From: Chryseolinea lacunae
GTDB taxonomy: Bacteria > Bacteroidota > Bacteroidia > Cytophagales > Cyclobacteriaceae
Reading direction: 5' to 3'
Assembly: GCF_016735595.1 (NCBI RefSeq)
Contig: NZ_JAERRB010000003.1
Span: 361,401 to 425,400 of the forward strand
DNA length: 64,000 nt
Of the stretch, positions 7,792 to 16,945 are shown in pieces. The first letter of the stretch is position 1, and every line of letters begins with the position of its first letter. Position numbers and translations under genes: made by a program. The notes below the pieces were generated by a model that worked only from the letters and a program-made list of their open reading frames with translations, was not told the DNA's origin and did not search any database.

Positions 7792-9722
7792 AACACGGAG
7801 TCTATTCCCTGGCCGTTCTTCTTTCATTATTCTGCATTTTAAGTTCTTGTCAAAAAAACGGATCGCCCCAAGGCGCAAACAAATTTTCCGATACGGTTTT
7901 TGTAGCCATCGCGCAGTTTCAGGATGTGCGCGACGCCGGTGGTCTATATGCTTTCCTGGATGATAAAAACCCCGAATACAGAAAGGCTGCTGTGCTGGCA
8001 TTTGCCTCTATTCAGGATTCGTTGTCGGTGGCAAGGTTAGAAAACGTTTTGATGAGCGACCCTGCAAGCGATGTGCGAAAGGCCGCTGCATTTTCGCTGG
8101 GACAAACTTCTTCCTTGCAAAGTCGAACCGTGCTTGCCAACGCCTTTGCTTCCGAAAAAGTGATTGGCGTGCAAAACGAAATTCTGGAGGCCTACGGAAA
8201 AGTGACGAAGACCTGGAGTCTGTCCACCACCCCCGTGCCCGAAGCGCTCAACATCGGGCTGGCCTGGTCGTTCTATCGCGCGGGCCTGAACGGCGCAACC
8301 GACAGCCTTGTGAACCACGATGCTGCGCGTTTGTTGGGGAAACAGTTTTCGGATTCTGTGCGCATGGCTGCGGCACACTATTTTTCGCGCGGCGCTAAAA
8401 ATTTTCAGTCGCTCCAGGACAGCCTCATTCGCTCGGCCAGCCATGGCGATGCCGAGGTGCGCATGGCCGCCACGTTGGCCTTGCGGAAACTAAAAAGCGA
8501 TGCCGCACGTGTGGCCGTCCAAAACATTTTGAAACACGACGACGACTATCGCGTGCGGGCCAACGCGGCCCGTGCCCTGCAGTCATTTTCGTTCGATTCC
8601 ACAAAGCGTTACCTGCTGGATGCCCTAACCGACAAGAATGTTAACGTGGGCATCGCGGCATCGGAGGCGATAAAAAGCGCGCTCACACCAAACCATTCAA
8701 AAGAGATTCTGGCACACGCGCGAATCACAAAGCCGTGGCGCATTCAAGCCAATCTCTACGACGCCGTGCTGGCCCTGGGAAGCGACGACGTCGTTGAGAA
8801 AGAGATTCTGACACTCTGCAACACCACGTCGAACCCTTACCAGAAAGCAGCGCTGCTCTCCGCCCTTCAGTATTGCGTGAAATGCTACGGGTTTGTTGCC
8901 GCTCAGATGTTTGACGACAGCATCCCCGTGGTGCGCAGTGCGGCCGCGGCAGCCCTGGTGGCGATGAACTATCAAAAAGGTTTTACGCCGGCGCTGGCCA
9001 AAACATTTGGCGACATCTATGTGCGCGGCATTCAGACCAACGATCCGGGCATTGTCGGAACGGTTGCACAAGCCCTCGGCGACTCTACGCTCGGCTATAA
9101 AAAAATACTACGCGACACATCGTTTCTGTACACAGCAAAAAAGAAACTTTCGCTGCCACGCGACATTGAAACTCTGCAGCCACTGGAAGCTGTGATCGCC
9201 TATTTTGAAGGGCGCAAAAACGTGGAGCCGCTAAAGAACACATTCAATCACCCGATCGACTGGGCTTTGGTGAAGCGCATTCCCCGCGACCAGAAGGCCA
9301 TCATCAAAACTTCAAAAGGCGACGTCACGGTCAGGTTCTTTGTGGAAGAAACTCCGGGGTCGGTGGCCAACTTCATTGCGCTGGTGCAGCAAGCCTATTT
9401 CAATCACAAATTCTTTCATCGCGTGGTGCCTAATTTTGTTGTGCAGGGTGGATGCAACCGCGGCGACGGTTTGGGCAACGAAGGCTATTCCATCCGCTCG
9501 GAATTTTCGGAACGGCGCTACACCACCGGCAGCCTCGGCATGGCTTCGGCCGGCAAAGACACCGAGGGAACACAATGGTTCATCACCCACTCGCCCACGC
9601 CTCATCTTGATGGCCGCTACACCATCTTCGCCGAAGTTGAGCAGGGCATGGATGTTGTTCACGGCATTGAAGTGGGCGACGAAATTGTGGACGTGGTGCT
9701 GGTGCCTGCGCTTAAACCTTAA
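7788..9722 (+). CDS. HEAT-repeat lipoprotein with C-terminal cyclophilin PPIase domain
   Basis: A 644-residue envelope protein. The start MKHGVYSLAVLLSLFCILSSC is a lipoprotein signal with the lipobox Cys at about 21. Residues 40-440 are helical HEAT repeats (for example EYRKAAVLAFASIQDSLSV, DVRKAAAFSLGQ, EVRMAATLALRKL, YRVRANAARALQSF). From about 505 there is a cyclophilin-type peptidyl-prolyl isomerase: IKTSKGDVTVRFFVEETPGS, FHRVVPNFVVQGG, GSLGMASAGKDTEGTQWFI, HLDGRYTIFAEVEQGMDV. The F-x-R-x-x-P, Q-x-G and T-x-x-x-Q-W-F catalytic segments are present. Probably a periplasm-facing folding factor on a scaffold. Overlaps the TerB-like gene by 4 bp. Confidence 0.9.
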   Translation: MKHGVYSLAVLLSLFCILSSCQKNGSPQGANKFSDTVFVAIAQFQDVRDAGGLYAFLDDKNPEYRKAAVLAFASIQDSLSVARLENVLMSDPASDVRKAAAFSLGQTSSLQSRTVLANAFASEKVIGVQNEILEAYGKVTKTWSLSTTPVPEALNIGLAWSFYRAGLNGATDSLVNHDAARLLGKQFSDSVRMAAAHYFSRGAKNFQSLQDSLIRSASHGDAEVRMAATLALRKLKSDAARVAVQNILKHDDDYRVRANAARALQSFSFDSTKRYLLDALTDKNVNVGIAASEAIKSALTPNHSKEILAHARITKPWRIQANLYDAVLALGSDDVVEKEILTLCNTTSNPYQKAALLSALQYCVKCYGFVAAQMFDDSIPVVRSAAAAALVAMNYQKGFTPALAKTFGDIYVRGIQTNDPGIVGTVAQALGDSTLGYKKILRDTSFLYTAKKKLSLPRDIETLQPLEAVIAYFEGRKNVEPLKNTFNHPIDWALVKRIPRDQKAIIKTSKGDVTVRFFVEETPGSVANFIALVQQAYFNHKFFHRVVPNFVVQGGCNRGDGLGNEGYSIRSEFSERRYTTGSLGMASAGKDTEGTQWFITHSPTPHLDGRYTIFAEVEQGMDVVHGIEVGDEIVDVVLVPALKP

Positions 9723-9824
9723 CAAGTAAGTTTCTTGCAGGTGCCAGGGTTTCATAAAATGCACGGGCCCGTCTGTTTATCCGGCGATCCTTGTTAACTT
9801 TCGCCCTTTAAATCCCTATAGGTT

Positions 9825-10964
9825 TTGAGTCTTTCTTTCGAACAAAATTTCAAGCTGGGCATTCTGGGCGGTGGCCAGTTGGGGCGCATGCTCATTCAGT
9901 CGGGCGTAGACTTCAACATTCCCTTTGCCACGCTCGATCCCGACGATCACGCGCCGTGTTCTACCCTGGCCGAGTTTCACCATGGCAAACTCACCGACTT
10001 CGACACCGTGATGAAGTTTGGCGCGGGCTGCGATGTGATCACCATCGAAATTGAAAACGTGAACACCGCCGCGTTGAAAGCACTGGCCAAAGAAGGCAAG
10101 AAAGTTTTCCCACAACCCGAAGTGATCGAACTGATCCAGGACAAACGCACGCAAAAAATATTCTATCGCGACTATGGCATTCCCACCGCCGATTTCATTC
10201 TGGTGGAGAACGCCGCCGATGTCAAAAAAAATAAAGACTTTCTCCCCGCCGTCAACAAGCTGGGACGCGAAGGCTACGACGGTCGCGGTGTGCAGGTGCT
10301 GCGCACACCGGCCGATCTGGACAAAGCCTTTGATGCGCCCGGGCTTTTGGAAGAACTCATTGATTTCGAAAAAGAAATTTCGGTGATCGTAGCGCGCAAC
10401 GAACGCGGTGAGATCTCTGCATTTCCCGTGGTGGAAATGGTTTTTCATCCCGTTCACAACCTTGTTGAATATTTGTTCGCGCCCGCCGAGCTTCCACAAC
10501 ACATTGCCGAAGAAGCCGAAAAAATTGCACGCTCCATCATTCACGAATTGAAAATGGTGGGCCTCCTCGCCGTGGAAATGTTTGTGACCAAAGACGGAAA
10601 AGTGCTGGTGAACGAAGTGGCACCACGCCCGCACAACAGCGGTCACCAAAGCATTGAAGCCAACGTGACCTCGCAATACGAACAACATCTGCGCGCCATT
10701 CTAAACCTGCCCCTGGGCGACACCACGCTGATTCAACCCAGCGCCATGGTGAACCTGCTCGGCGAAGCGGAACATACGGGGCTTGCCAAATATGCAGGCC
10801 TTGAAGATGTGTTGAAGGTTTCGGGTGTGCACGTGCATCTCTATGGCAAGCGCTTCACAAAACCGTTTCGAAAAATGGGCCACGTCACGCTGATGGATGC
10901 CGACGTGGAACGACTGAAAACGAAAGTGGCTTTCGTTAAAAAAACATTAAAAGTCATCGCCTGA
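9825..10964 (+). CDS. purK: 5-(carboxyamino)imidazole ribonucleotide synthase
   Basis: A 379-residue ATP-grasp enzyme that makes N5-CAIR from AIR, ATP and bicarbonate in purine synthesis. Seen: [18 protein letters not shown], the PurK dinucleotide-like opening; [42 protein letters not shown]; and the ATP-grasp core [18 protein letters not shown]. The start is TTG at 9825; no ATG is available nearby and the family N-terminus begins directly after it. A TAACTTTC -7-like sequence lies near 9796. purE follows by 5 bp. Confidence 0.95.
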   Translation: MSLSFEQNFKLGILGGGQLGRMLIQSGVDFNIPFATLDPDDHAPCSTLAEFHHGKLTDFDTVMKFGAGCDVITIEIENVNTAALKALAKEGKKVFPQPEVIELIQDKRTQKIFYRDYGIPTADFILVENAADVKKNKDFLPAVNKLGREGYDGRGVQVLRTPADLDKAFDAPGLLEELIDFEKEISVIVARNERGEISAFPVVEMVFHPVHNLVEYLFAPAELPQHIAEEAEKIARSIIHELKMVGLLAVEMFVTKDGKVLVNEVAPRPHNSGHQSIEANVTSQYEQHLRAILNLPLGDTTLIQPSAMVNLLGEAEHTGLAKYAGLEDVLKVSGVHVHLYGKRFTKPFRKMGHVTLMDADVERLKTKVAFVKKTLKVIA

Positions 10965-10969
10965 AAAAT

Positions 10970-11482
10970 ATGAGCAAACCACTGGTTGGAATTATCATGG
11001 GCAGTCAATCGGATCTGAAGATCATGAAAGACGCTGCCGAAGTGTTGGAAGAACTTGGCATTTCGTATGAGCTCACCGTTGTGTCGGCCCACCGCACGCC
11101 GCTGCGCATGATTGACTATGCCACTGCTGCCCGTGGCAAAGGCCTGCGGGTCATCATTGCCGGTGCGGGTGGTGCGGCACATTTGCCGGGCATGGTGGCG
11201 TCTGTCACGTCGCTGCCGGTCATTGGTGTGCCTGTCAAATCGTCGAACTCCATCGATGGCTGGGATTCGGTGTTGTCTATTCTGCAAATGCCCTCTGGCG
11301 TGCCAGTGGCCACCGTGGCGTTAGACGGCGCGCGCAATGCCGGCATTCTGGCAGCGCAAATTCTGGGTGCTTCAGACAAGGCCATCGGCAAAAAGCTGGA
11401 TGCCTTTAAGCGCGCGCTGAAAACAAAAGTGGAATCGGCCGCCAAAAAAATCGAATCGAAAGGCTGGCGCGACAATTTGTGA
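10970..11482 (+). CDS. purE: 5-(carboxyamino)imidazole ribonucleotide mutase
   Basis: A 170-residue class I PurE that converts N5-CAIR to CAIR, the step after PurK. Seen: [19 protein letters not shown] (family signature, with the catalytic Ser-Asp), [28 protein letters not shown] and [19 protein letters not shown]. The purK-purE order and 5-bp spacing indicate one transcript. Cytoplasmic octamer in characterised members. Confidence 0.96.
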   Translation: MSKPLVGIIMGSQSDLKIMKDAAEVLEELGISYELTVVSAHRTPLRMIDYATAARGKGLRVIIAGAGGAAHLPGMVASVTSLPVIGVPVKSSNSIDGWDSVLSILQMPSGVPVATVALDGARNAGILAAQILGASDKAIGKKLDAFKRALKTKVESAAKKIESKGWRDNL

Positions 11483-11542
11483 AAAGGCGTGTGAGTTGAA
11501 TTGCCCGAAAAATCTGTATCTTCATTGAGCAGAACACCAGGC

Positions 11543-12820
11543 ATGAAACCACACGACAAAGGCTGGCTGAAAGACTACCTTGATTTCCGCAAAGAACTGC
11601 TCACGGACATTGCCGCTCCCCGCGACGGCAGGAAGTCTTCACATCCTGAACATTCACTCTACCGCATTATTCAACCCACAGGGCTGATGTATGGCCAGTC
11701 CGTTGGCGAACTGTCGCTTCCCGACGTTGACGACTGGGACGAAAAAGAGCGCATGAAAGTGCTGCTGGCCGAAAGCCTCATCAGCAGTTCGCTTCTCCAC
11801 TACGACAAGCCCGTGAAAAACGCCGAAGAACTTTCGGACGTCATTCTCAAAACACTGGAGAGCATCGGCAATTTCTACAACAATATTTTTCCAGAGCTGT
11901 CAACGCCCACCAAAACGTTGTTGGGTCGAAAAAAATCGCCGCTCGAGCTGGCCGAAAAAATTCTTGACAAGCGCATCGAACACACCGGCAAATACGAAAG
12001 CAACTTCTGGTCCTACTTCTTTCACAACAGCCTTCTCTTTCTCGATGTGTTCATCTATGGCCAGTGGATACACACCAACGCCGATCGCATTGTGGCCGAT
12101 TTTTTTCGCTACGAACGCGAAGAGCTTCGGTTCTCGGTGGTGAAAGTGATTGCCGCCGCCGCGCATGCTAACAAAGAAGTGGTGTTTGAAGAACGAAGGC
12201 TTTATGAACTGTTCATTCAAAGCACCGACCTGTCGTCGGAAAAAAGAAAAGAGGCTTACAAAATTTTTGAAGAAGGATTTGCCATCGAAGACATCAACCT
12301 GCCCACAGAAAATTCGTGGCTGTTAAAAAAGTTTTTTCTCGAGGTCGCCATTCTCACTATCTGGTCCGACAAAAAAGTGGAGCAGGCCGAGCTTGATTTC
12401 CTGAAACGCTTCACGCACTACCTGGGCTCGAGCGACGAGGATCTTGAAAACAGCATGATTGCCATCGAAGGATTTGTGCTGGAACATTGGGAGCAACTGG
12501 AATACCTGCAAGACAAACAAGACTATCAGCAGGTGAGCGACCAGTTTATCAGGCGTGTGGCCCGTGTGGCCGAAAAAAATAAGACCCGGCTTTTTAAGGA
12601 GATGCGAGAAAACGAACACATTCTCAACCTCATGCGCAAGGCACGTTCCAATGAACTAACACTCGAAGAAAAAGAGCAGGTGCGGCTGGAGCTGATACAG
12701 GTGTTGAAAACTATTCCCACGTTTGTGATCGTGTCGCTGCCACAGCGTTTTCTGACGCTGCCCATCCTGTTAAAAATTCTGCCTAAGAATCTTTTCGCCG
12801 ACGGGATACCGGAGGCCTGA
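11543..12820 (+). CDS. LETM1-related protein with central TerB-like region
   Basis: About 425 residues. ATG at 11543 is chosen because a TATCTTCA -7-like element lies near 11517 and the upstream in-frame TTG at 11501 falls before it. The middle (about 200-330) is a TerB-like helical region: RFSVVKVIAAAAHANKEVVFEERR and VAILTIWSDKKVEQAELDFLKRF carry the paired acidic turns. The C-terminus IPTFVIVSLPQRFLTLPILLKILPKNLF is a hydrophobic Pro-rich segment like the LETM1 ribosome-binding-like domain. NCBI names such Bacteroidota proteins LETM1-related biofilm-associated protein (from memory). It probably associates with the inner membrane; the molecular role is unknown. Confidence 0.75.
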   Translation: MKPHDKGWLKDYLDFRKELLTDIAAPRDGRKSSHPEHSLYRIIQPTGLMYGQSVGELSLPDVDDWDEKERMKVLLAESLISSSLLHYDKPVKNAEELSDVILKTLESIGNFYNNIFPELSTPTKTLLGRKKSPLELAEKILDKRIEHTGKYESNFWSYFFHNSLLFLDVFIYGQWIHTNADRIVADFFRYEREELRFSVVKVIAAAAHANKEVVFEERRLYELFIQSTDLSSEKRKEAYKIFEEGFAIEDINLPTENSWLLKKFFLEVAILTIWSDKKVEQAELDFLKRFTHYLGSSDEDLENSMIAIEGFVLEHWEQLEYLQDKQDYQQVSDQFIRRVARVAEKNKTRLFKEMRENEHILNLMRKARSNELTLEEKEQVRLELIQVLKTIPTFVIVSLPQRFLTLPILLKILPKNLFADGIPEA

Positions 12821-12825
12821 GAAAA

Positions 12826-13818
12826 TTAACTTTCCTCGCCTTCTGTTTCTTTGCGCGGCACAATCACCGAGAAGATGATCGACAATGTTAGGGTGGCAAT
12901 GATGACGGAAAACGACGTGTAGACGCCCACGTTGATGTCGAAAATTTCCAGGAGCATTTTGGCGCCGATGAAGAAAAGGATGATGGAAAGGCCTTTCTGC
13001 AACAGATAGAATTTGTCGATGATGCCCGCCAGCAAGAAGAACATGGCCCGCAAACCCATCACAGCAAAGATGTTGGACGTGTAGACCAGGAATTCGTTTT
13101 GGGTGATGGCAAATGCTGCGGGGATGGAGTCGACCGCAAAAATAAGATCGGTGGTTTCGATGAGCACAATCACAAGAAACAACGGAGTGAACATGAGCCG
13201 CCCGCCCTCGCGCACCACAAAGCTGCCACCATATTCGCCCGATGTCATGGGCAGGTAGCGGCGACAGATGCGCATAATCGGATTCTTCTCGGGTTCAATT
13301 TTCTCGTCGCCGTCTTCAAAATAGATGCGGATACCCGAATAGATCAGGAACACGCCAAAGATGTAGAGAATCCAATGGAATTTGTGAATGAGCAGCGCGC
13401 CCACAAAAATGAAAATGCCGCGGAACACCAGTGCACCCAGGATGCCCCAGAAAAGCGTTTTGTGATAATATTCCTCCTTCACCTGGAAATATTTCAGAAT
13501 GAGCAGGATCACAAAGATGTTATCGACCGAAAGTGCGTATTCGGTGAGGTAGGCCGAGAAGTATTCTACCGCGCCGTCGGCACCGCTTTCGTCGTATTTG
13601 TAAATGAAGAATCCGAAGAGGGTGGACACGATCACCCAGAAGATGGACTGATAGAGCGCCGATTTCGTGGAAATCTTATGGGCTTGCTTATGCAACAGAC
13701 CGAGGTCCAAAATCAGGAAAACGATGATGATAAGCGCGAAAATGCCAAACAGAATAGTCTCCCTTTCGCTTTGATTTCTAAAGAGGGAAAATAGAAGTAT
13801 GTTCACCAATGATAGCAA
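12826..13818 (-). CDS. TerC/Alx family integral membrane protein
   Basis: A 330-residue polytopic membrane protein with about nine helices. Characterised TerC/Alx/MeeF members export manganese or help load metals on exported proteins. Seen: DLGLLHKQAHKISTKSALYQS near the start, EYALSVDNIFVILLIL (the conserved acidic TM motif with Asp-Asn), GILGALVFRGIFI, and ETTDLIFAVDSIPAAFAIT (second acidic motif). The start is not ATG: TTG at 13818 and GTG at 13806 are both possible. A TATATTTG -7 element lies about 80 bp upstream at 13900-13907. No yybP-ykoY manganese riboswitch was recognised in the leader. Confidence 0.92.
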   Translation of the reverse strand: MLSLVNILLFSLFRNQSERETILFGIFALIIIVFLILDLGLLHKQAHKISTKSALYQSIFWVIVSTLFGFFIYKYDESGADGAVEYFSAYLTEYALSVDNIFVILLILKYFQVKEEYYHKTLFWGILGALVFRGIFIFVGALLIHKFHWILYIFGVFLIYSGIRIYFEDGDEKIEPEKNPIMRICRRYLPMTSGEYGGSFVVREGGRLMFTPLFLVIVLIETTDLIFAVDSIPAAFAITQNEFLVYTSNIFAVMGLRAMFFLLAGIIDKFYLLQKGLSIILFFIGAKMLLEIFDINVGVYTSFSVIIATLTLSIIFSVIVPRKETEGEES

Positions 13819-13899
13819 GGAGGAGGATATTAACCGGTTATTTCAAGCCTAAAAACATCAAAAAATCACAGTCTATGGAATCTGTGGATTTCAAAACTA

Positions 13900-13907
13900 C
13901 AAATATA
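13900..13907 (-). promoter_or_regulatory. -7 element TATATTTG before terC-like gene
   Basis: An exact TAnnTTTG match on the minus strand, about 80 bp before the TerC-like start. No convincing TTG -33 partner was seen at 16-19 bp. Confidence 0.4.
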
Positions 13908-13992
13908 TTTTAATCCCAAAAACTTACACGGCTGATTTATCCTAAAGGAATTCGAAAAGAACCTCCTGGCCCTCAAACTTCGTGGGCAATTT

Positions 13993-14415
13993 TCAGGCAC
14001 AGCGCTCACAAACGCCCTGAATCAGCAGGTTGGTTTCGGTGGCCCGGTATCCCTTGGGGAGCTTCACCAGTGGAACTTCCACATTCAAACAGTTGGTTTG
14101 GCCACATTTCGTACACTTGAAATGCACATGGTCGTGGTGGTGGCCTGCGGTGGTGCAGGCTTCGTTGCAAAGCGCATATTTCAGGCTCCCCTCGTCGTCG
14201 AGCACTTTGTGGATAAGGCCTTTGTCCAGAAACGTCTTGAGCGTGCGGTAAACGGTCACACGGTCGAGCGCATTGTCTATTTCTTTCTCAATGTCGCCGT
14301 GCGACAGGGCGTAGTTTTTCCGGAGAAAGAGGTGCAGTATCTCCTGCCGGTTTGGCGTGGAGCGAAGGTTGAAGTTCTTCAGCAGCGTATCCGATATGCC
14401 ATTGTTCATAACCAT
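13993..14415 (-). CDS. Fur-family metal-responsive transcriptional repressor
   Basis: A 140-residue winged-helix regulator. Seen: LRSTPNRQEILHLFLRKNYAL, the recognition helix region DRVTVYRTLKTFLDKGLIHKV (Fur signature), a metal-sensing stretch HHHDHVHFKC, and zinc-site Cys pairs CTKCGQTNC and CERC at the end. The Cys pairs and His cluster fit Zur or PerR as well as Fur. It lies 19 bp after the ABC exporter, in the same direction, and may be cotranscribed. It is a candidate regulator of the palindrome at 1234-1258 or the feoA operator, but this is inference. Confidence 0.92.
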   Translation of the reverse strand: MVMNNGISDTLLKNFNLRSTPNRQEILHLFLRKNYALSHGDIEKEIDNALDRVTVYRTLKTFLDKGLIHKVLDDEGSLKYALCNEACTTAGHHHDHVHFKCTKCGQTNCLNVEVPLVKLPKGYRATETNLLIQGVCERCA

Positions 14416-14434
14416 TGCCCGGCACCCGGGGGTT

Positions 14435-16231
14435 TTATTGAAGCTGAAGTTTCAGCAGGTTGTTATAAATGCCGTTGTTCAGTTTGGTCAGCTCGGTGTG
14501 CGAGCCCACTTCCGCCAGTGTGCCTTCCTTGATCACAAAGATACGGTCAACTTTTTTAATGGTGCTCAGGCGGTGTGCTATAATTATCGAGGTGCGTCCT
14601 TCCATCAGTTTCTCCAGGGCTTCCTGCACCAGCACTTCGGCGTGGGCATCGAGCGAGCTGGTGGCTTCGTCGAGGATGAGGATGGCCGGATCTTTCAAAA
14701 TGGCGCGGGCAATGGCCACACGCTGACGCTGACCTCCCGAAAGTTTCACGCCGCGGTCGCCCACAACCGTCTTGAATTTCTCAGGGAAACTTTCAATGAA
14801 TTCCAGTGCGTTGGCCTTGCGGGCGGCTTCCTTCACTTCTTCGAGCGACGCACCCGGTTTGCCATAGGCTATGTTTTCTTCGATGGTGCCTCCGAAAAGA
14901 ATTACCTCCTGCGGAACGATGCCAATGTTTTTGCGATAGGCCGAGAGATTAAACTGATCTACCGGTGTGCCGTCAACACGCACCGTGCCCTTTTCTACGG
15001 CATAGAACCGCATGAGCAGGCTGATGATGGTGGACTTGCCCGAACCGCTCTGGCCAACCAGGGCAACTTTTTCGCCCGGCTCTATCCGGAAATCAAGACC
15101 CTTCAGCACGGTATAGTCAAGCCGCGTGGGATAGGAGAACCACACATTTTGAAATTCAATCTCGCCATGGAGCTTGATCGCTTCTGACGCGCTTTGTGAC
15201 GACGACTCGTCCTTTTCATCCAAAATCTCCAGCAAGCGCTCCGACGCGCCAATGGCCCGCTGCATCTGGGCATAGATGTCGCCCAGACCGGCGATAGAGG
15301 CACCGATAAAGGTTGTGTAGAGCACAAAGGTGAAGAGCTCGCCCACGGTGATGTTCCCGCTTTGCACCTGCATGGCGCCATACCACGCCACGGCCACAAT
15401 GCCGCCCAGCATGGTGAAGATGGCAAACGAAATGAACATGCCGCGGTAGCGTGCCGTGCGGATGGCTGTAGCCACCACGTCGTTCATAGACCGCACGTAG
15501 CGGCCAATCTCGAAAAGCTCGTTGGTGAAAGCCTTCACTACCGATATCGATTGGAGCGATTCCTCCACAATAACATTGGTCTCGGCCAGCTTGTCTTGTG
15601 TTTGTTTCGACAGCTTGCGGATATATTTTCCAAACACCAGCACCAGCAACACCAGCACGGGGAACGTCAGCAGCATGAACACGGCGAGGCTGGGTGTCAG
15701 AAACAAAATCAGCACCGTTCCAAAGATCAGCGTGAGCAACTGTCGCATCATTTCGGCCAGCGTGAACGACAACAAGTCGTTGAGTGTGGAGACGTCGGAC
15801 GTGATCCGGCTCATGAGCTCGCCCACTCTGCGCGAGTCGAAAAACCGCATGGGCAGCCAGATAATTTTTTGGTAGACGGTTTTGCGCACATCGGCCAGCG
15901 ACTTTTCGCTCACCAACGAAAAGGTGTAGACCCGCGTGAAGGAGAAGAGCGCCTGCAACGCCAGGATGGCCACCAACGCCAGGGCTACCTGACCTATGGT
16001 GGTGAAATAGGGCACCGGCTTGCCATTGGCAATGTCGAGCAGCTTGCCGGCCATGAACGGAAATGCCAGAATGGTGCCCGTGGAAAAGGCCAGACACAGC
16101 AGGCCGATGGCAAACGGAATTTTATAGGGCCACACAAACCGGAAAATTCCGGCAAGCTGTGCCATTGTTTTTTTGTTGATGGGTCGTTTGTCTTCCGGGC
16201 TCAATGCTTCCCCTCGTTCTCTTTTCGCCAT
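14435..16231 (-). CDS. ABC exporter, fused permease/ATPase (MsbA-like)
   Basis: A 598-residue half-transporter that works as a homodimer or heterodimer in the inner membrane. The TMD covers about 25-330 with roughly six helices (RFVWPYKIPFAIGLLCLAF at the first). The NBD follows: Walker A ALVGQSGSGKST near 393, Q-loop GIVPQEVILFGGT, signature LSGGQRQRVAIARAIL, Walker B ILILDEATSSLD, and H-loop IIIAHRLSTI. The substrate is unknown; lipid or drug export is common for this group. The start MAKRERGEALSPEDKRPINK is 9 bp after the lipoprotein gene stop, so they may be cotranscribed. Confidence 0.94.
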   Translation of the reverse strand: MAKRERGEALSPEDKRPINKKTMAQLAGIFRFVWPYKIPFAIGLLCLAFSTGTILAFPFMAGKLLDIANGKPVPYFTTIGQVALALVAILALQALFSFTRVYTFSLVSEKSLADVRKTVYQKIIWLPMRFFDSRRVGELMSRITSDVSTLNDLLSFTLAEMMRQLLTLIFGTVLILFLTPSLAVFMLLTFPVLVLLVLVFGKYIRKLSKQTQDKLAETNVIVEESLQSISVVKAFTNELFEIGRYVRSMNDVVATAIRTARYRGMFISFAIFTMLGGIVAVAWYGAMQVQSGNITVGELFTFVLYTTFIGASIAGLGDIYAQMQRAIGASERLLEILDEKDESSSQSASEAIKLHGEIEFQNVWFSYPTRLDYTVLKGLDFRIEPGEKVALVGQSGSGKSTIISLLMRFYAVEKGTVRVDGTPVDQFNLSAYRKNIGIVPQEVILFGGTIEENIAYGKPGASLEEVKEAARKANALEFIESFPEKFKTVVGDRGVKLSGGQRQRVAIARAILKDPAILILDEATSSLDAHAEVLVQEALEKLMEGRTSIIIAHRLSTIKKVDRIFVIKEGTLAEVGSHTELTKLNNGIYNNLLKLQLQ

Positions 16232-16240
16232 TCTGATATT

Positions 16241-16861
16241 TTAATGTGGTATGGTAACAGAAGCCTGGATGGTGTAGGCAACCGAGTCGCCCAGAAACAT
16301 TTTCTGGCCTCCTCCTATGAAGTAGGATGTGAGCACTGTTTTATTGTAGACTTCCTGAAATTGAAGGGTCAGCAAATGATTGCTTTTGTAAAGGGCGTTT
16401 TCTTCTTCGTAGCCGGCTTCAATTTTCCGAACGTTGGCCATGGTTCCGTGGTAGTATATGCGCAGATATTTCACCGGCGGTGAAAACTGTGTGTTGGGAT
16501 CTTTTTTTTCGGTGAAGGCCTTCACCAACAGGTTGCTCCTGGGGTCCGAAAAACGTTCGATGGTGTAATATCTCTGATTCAGCGGTTTGTTCACGCTTTC
16601 CACTTCTCTGAAAATGTTGAGCTCATTTTCCCAGGCGAGGGAATCTTTCGGCTTCACTACGGCTTTCTTTTCGTCATTCCCCAGCACAGACACCTTTTGC
16701 AGACTTGCATTGCTTTGAACAAGATATTGCGCCTGCACCGACAAAAGGCTGTCGATGTTGTAGAGCATGCCGGTGGTCTCGGCTGCCTTTTGCTCGCACG
16801 AGACCAGGGTGGTCAGAAGAAACCCTGCGGCAAGCATCACATGTGTTTTCTTAACGATCAC
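16241..16861 (-). CDS. Predicted lipoprotein of unknown function
   Basis: About 206 residues. From GTG at 16861 the N-terminus reads VIVKKTHVMLAAGFLLTTLVSC, a standard lipoprotein signal with positive charges and a lipobox Cys. ATG at 16837 would lose the charged region, and the upstream part of the open frame runs through the gpmI terminator. The mature part has no recognisable family: YTIERFSDPRSNLLVKAF, KYLRIYYHGTMANVRKIEAGYE and an end rich in beta-type residues. It is upstream of the ABC exporter by 9 bp. Confidence 0.7.
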   Translation of the reverse strand: MIVKKTHVMLAAGFLLTTLVSCEQKAAETTGMLYNIDSLLSVQAQYLVQSNASLQKVSVLGNDEKKAVVKPKDSLAWENELNIFREVESVNKPLNQRYYTIERFSDPRSNLLVKAFTEKKDPNTQFSPPVKYLRIYYHGTMANVRKIEAGYEEENALYKSNHLLTLQFQEVYNKTVLTSYFIGGGQKMFLGDSVAYTIQASVTIPH

Positions 16862-16893
16862 AAAAGAAATCTCCAAACAATTGTGTTTATTCA

Positions 16894-16933
16894 AAAACCA
16901 TTCATTCCCCGGAGTTCGCCTCCGGGGAATGAA
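16894..16933 (-). terminator. Rho-independent terminator after gpmI
   Basis: A 14-bp perfect stem TTCATTCCCCGGAG / CTCCGGGGAATGAA (16901-16914 and 16920-16933) with a 5-nt loop. On the minus strand it is followed by TGGTTTTTG, a short T-run. It begins 12 bp after the gpmI stop. Confidence 0.85.
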
Positions 16934-16945
16934 ATGTTTCAAGGT

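Noticed and set aside
13819-13992. Possible yybP-ykoY manganese riboswitch before the TerC-like gene
   Set aside because: The conserved paired loops of this riboswitch were not recognised in the short leader; only a -7 element is visible.
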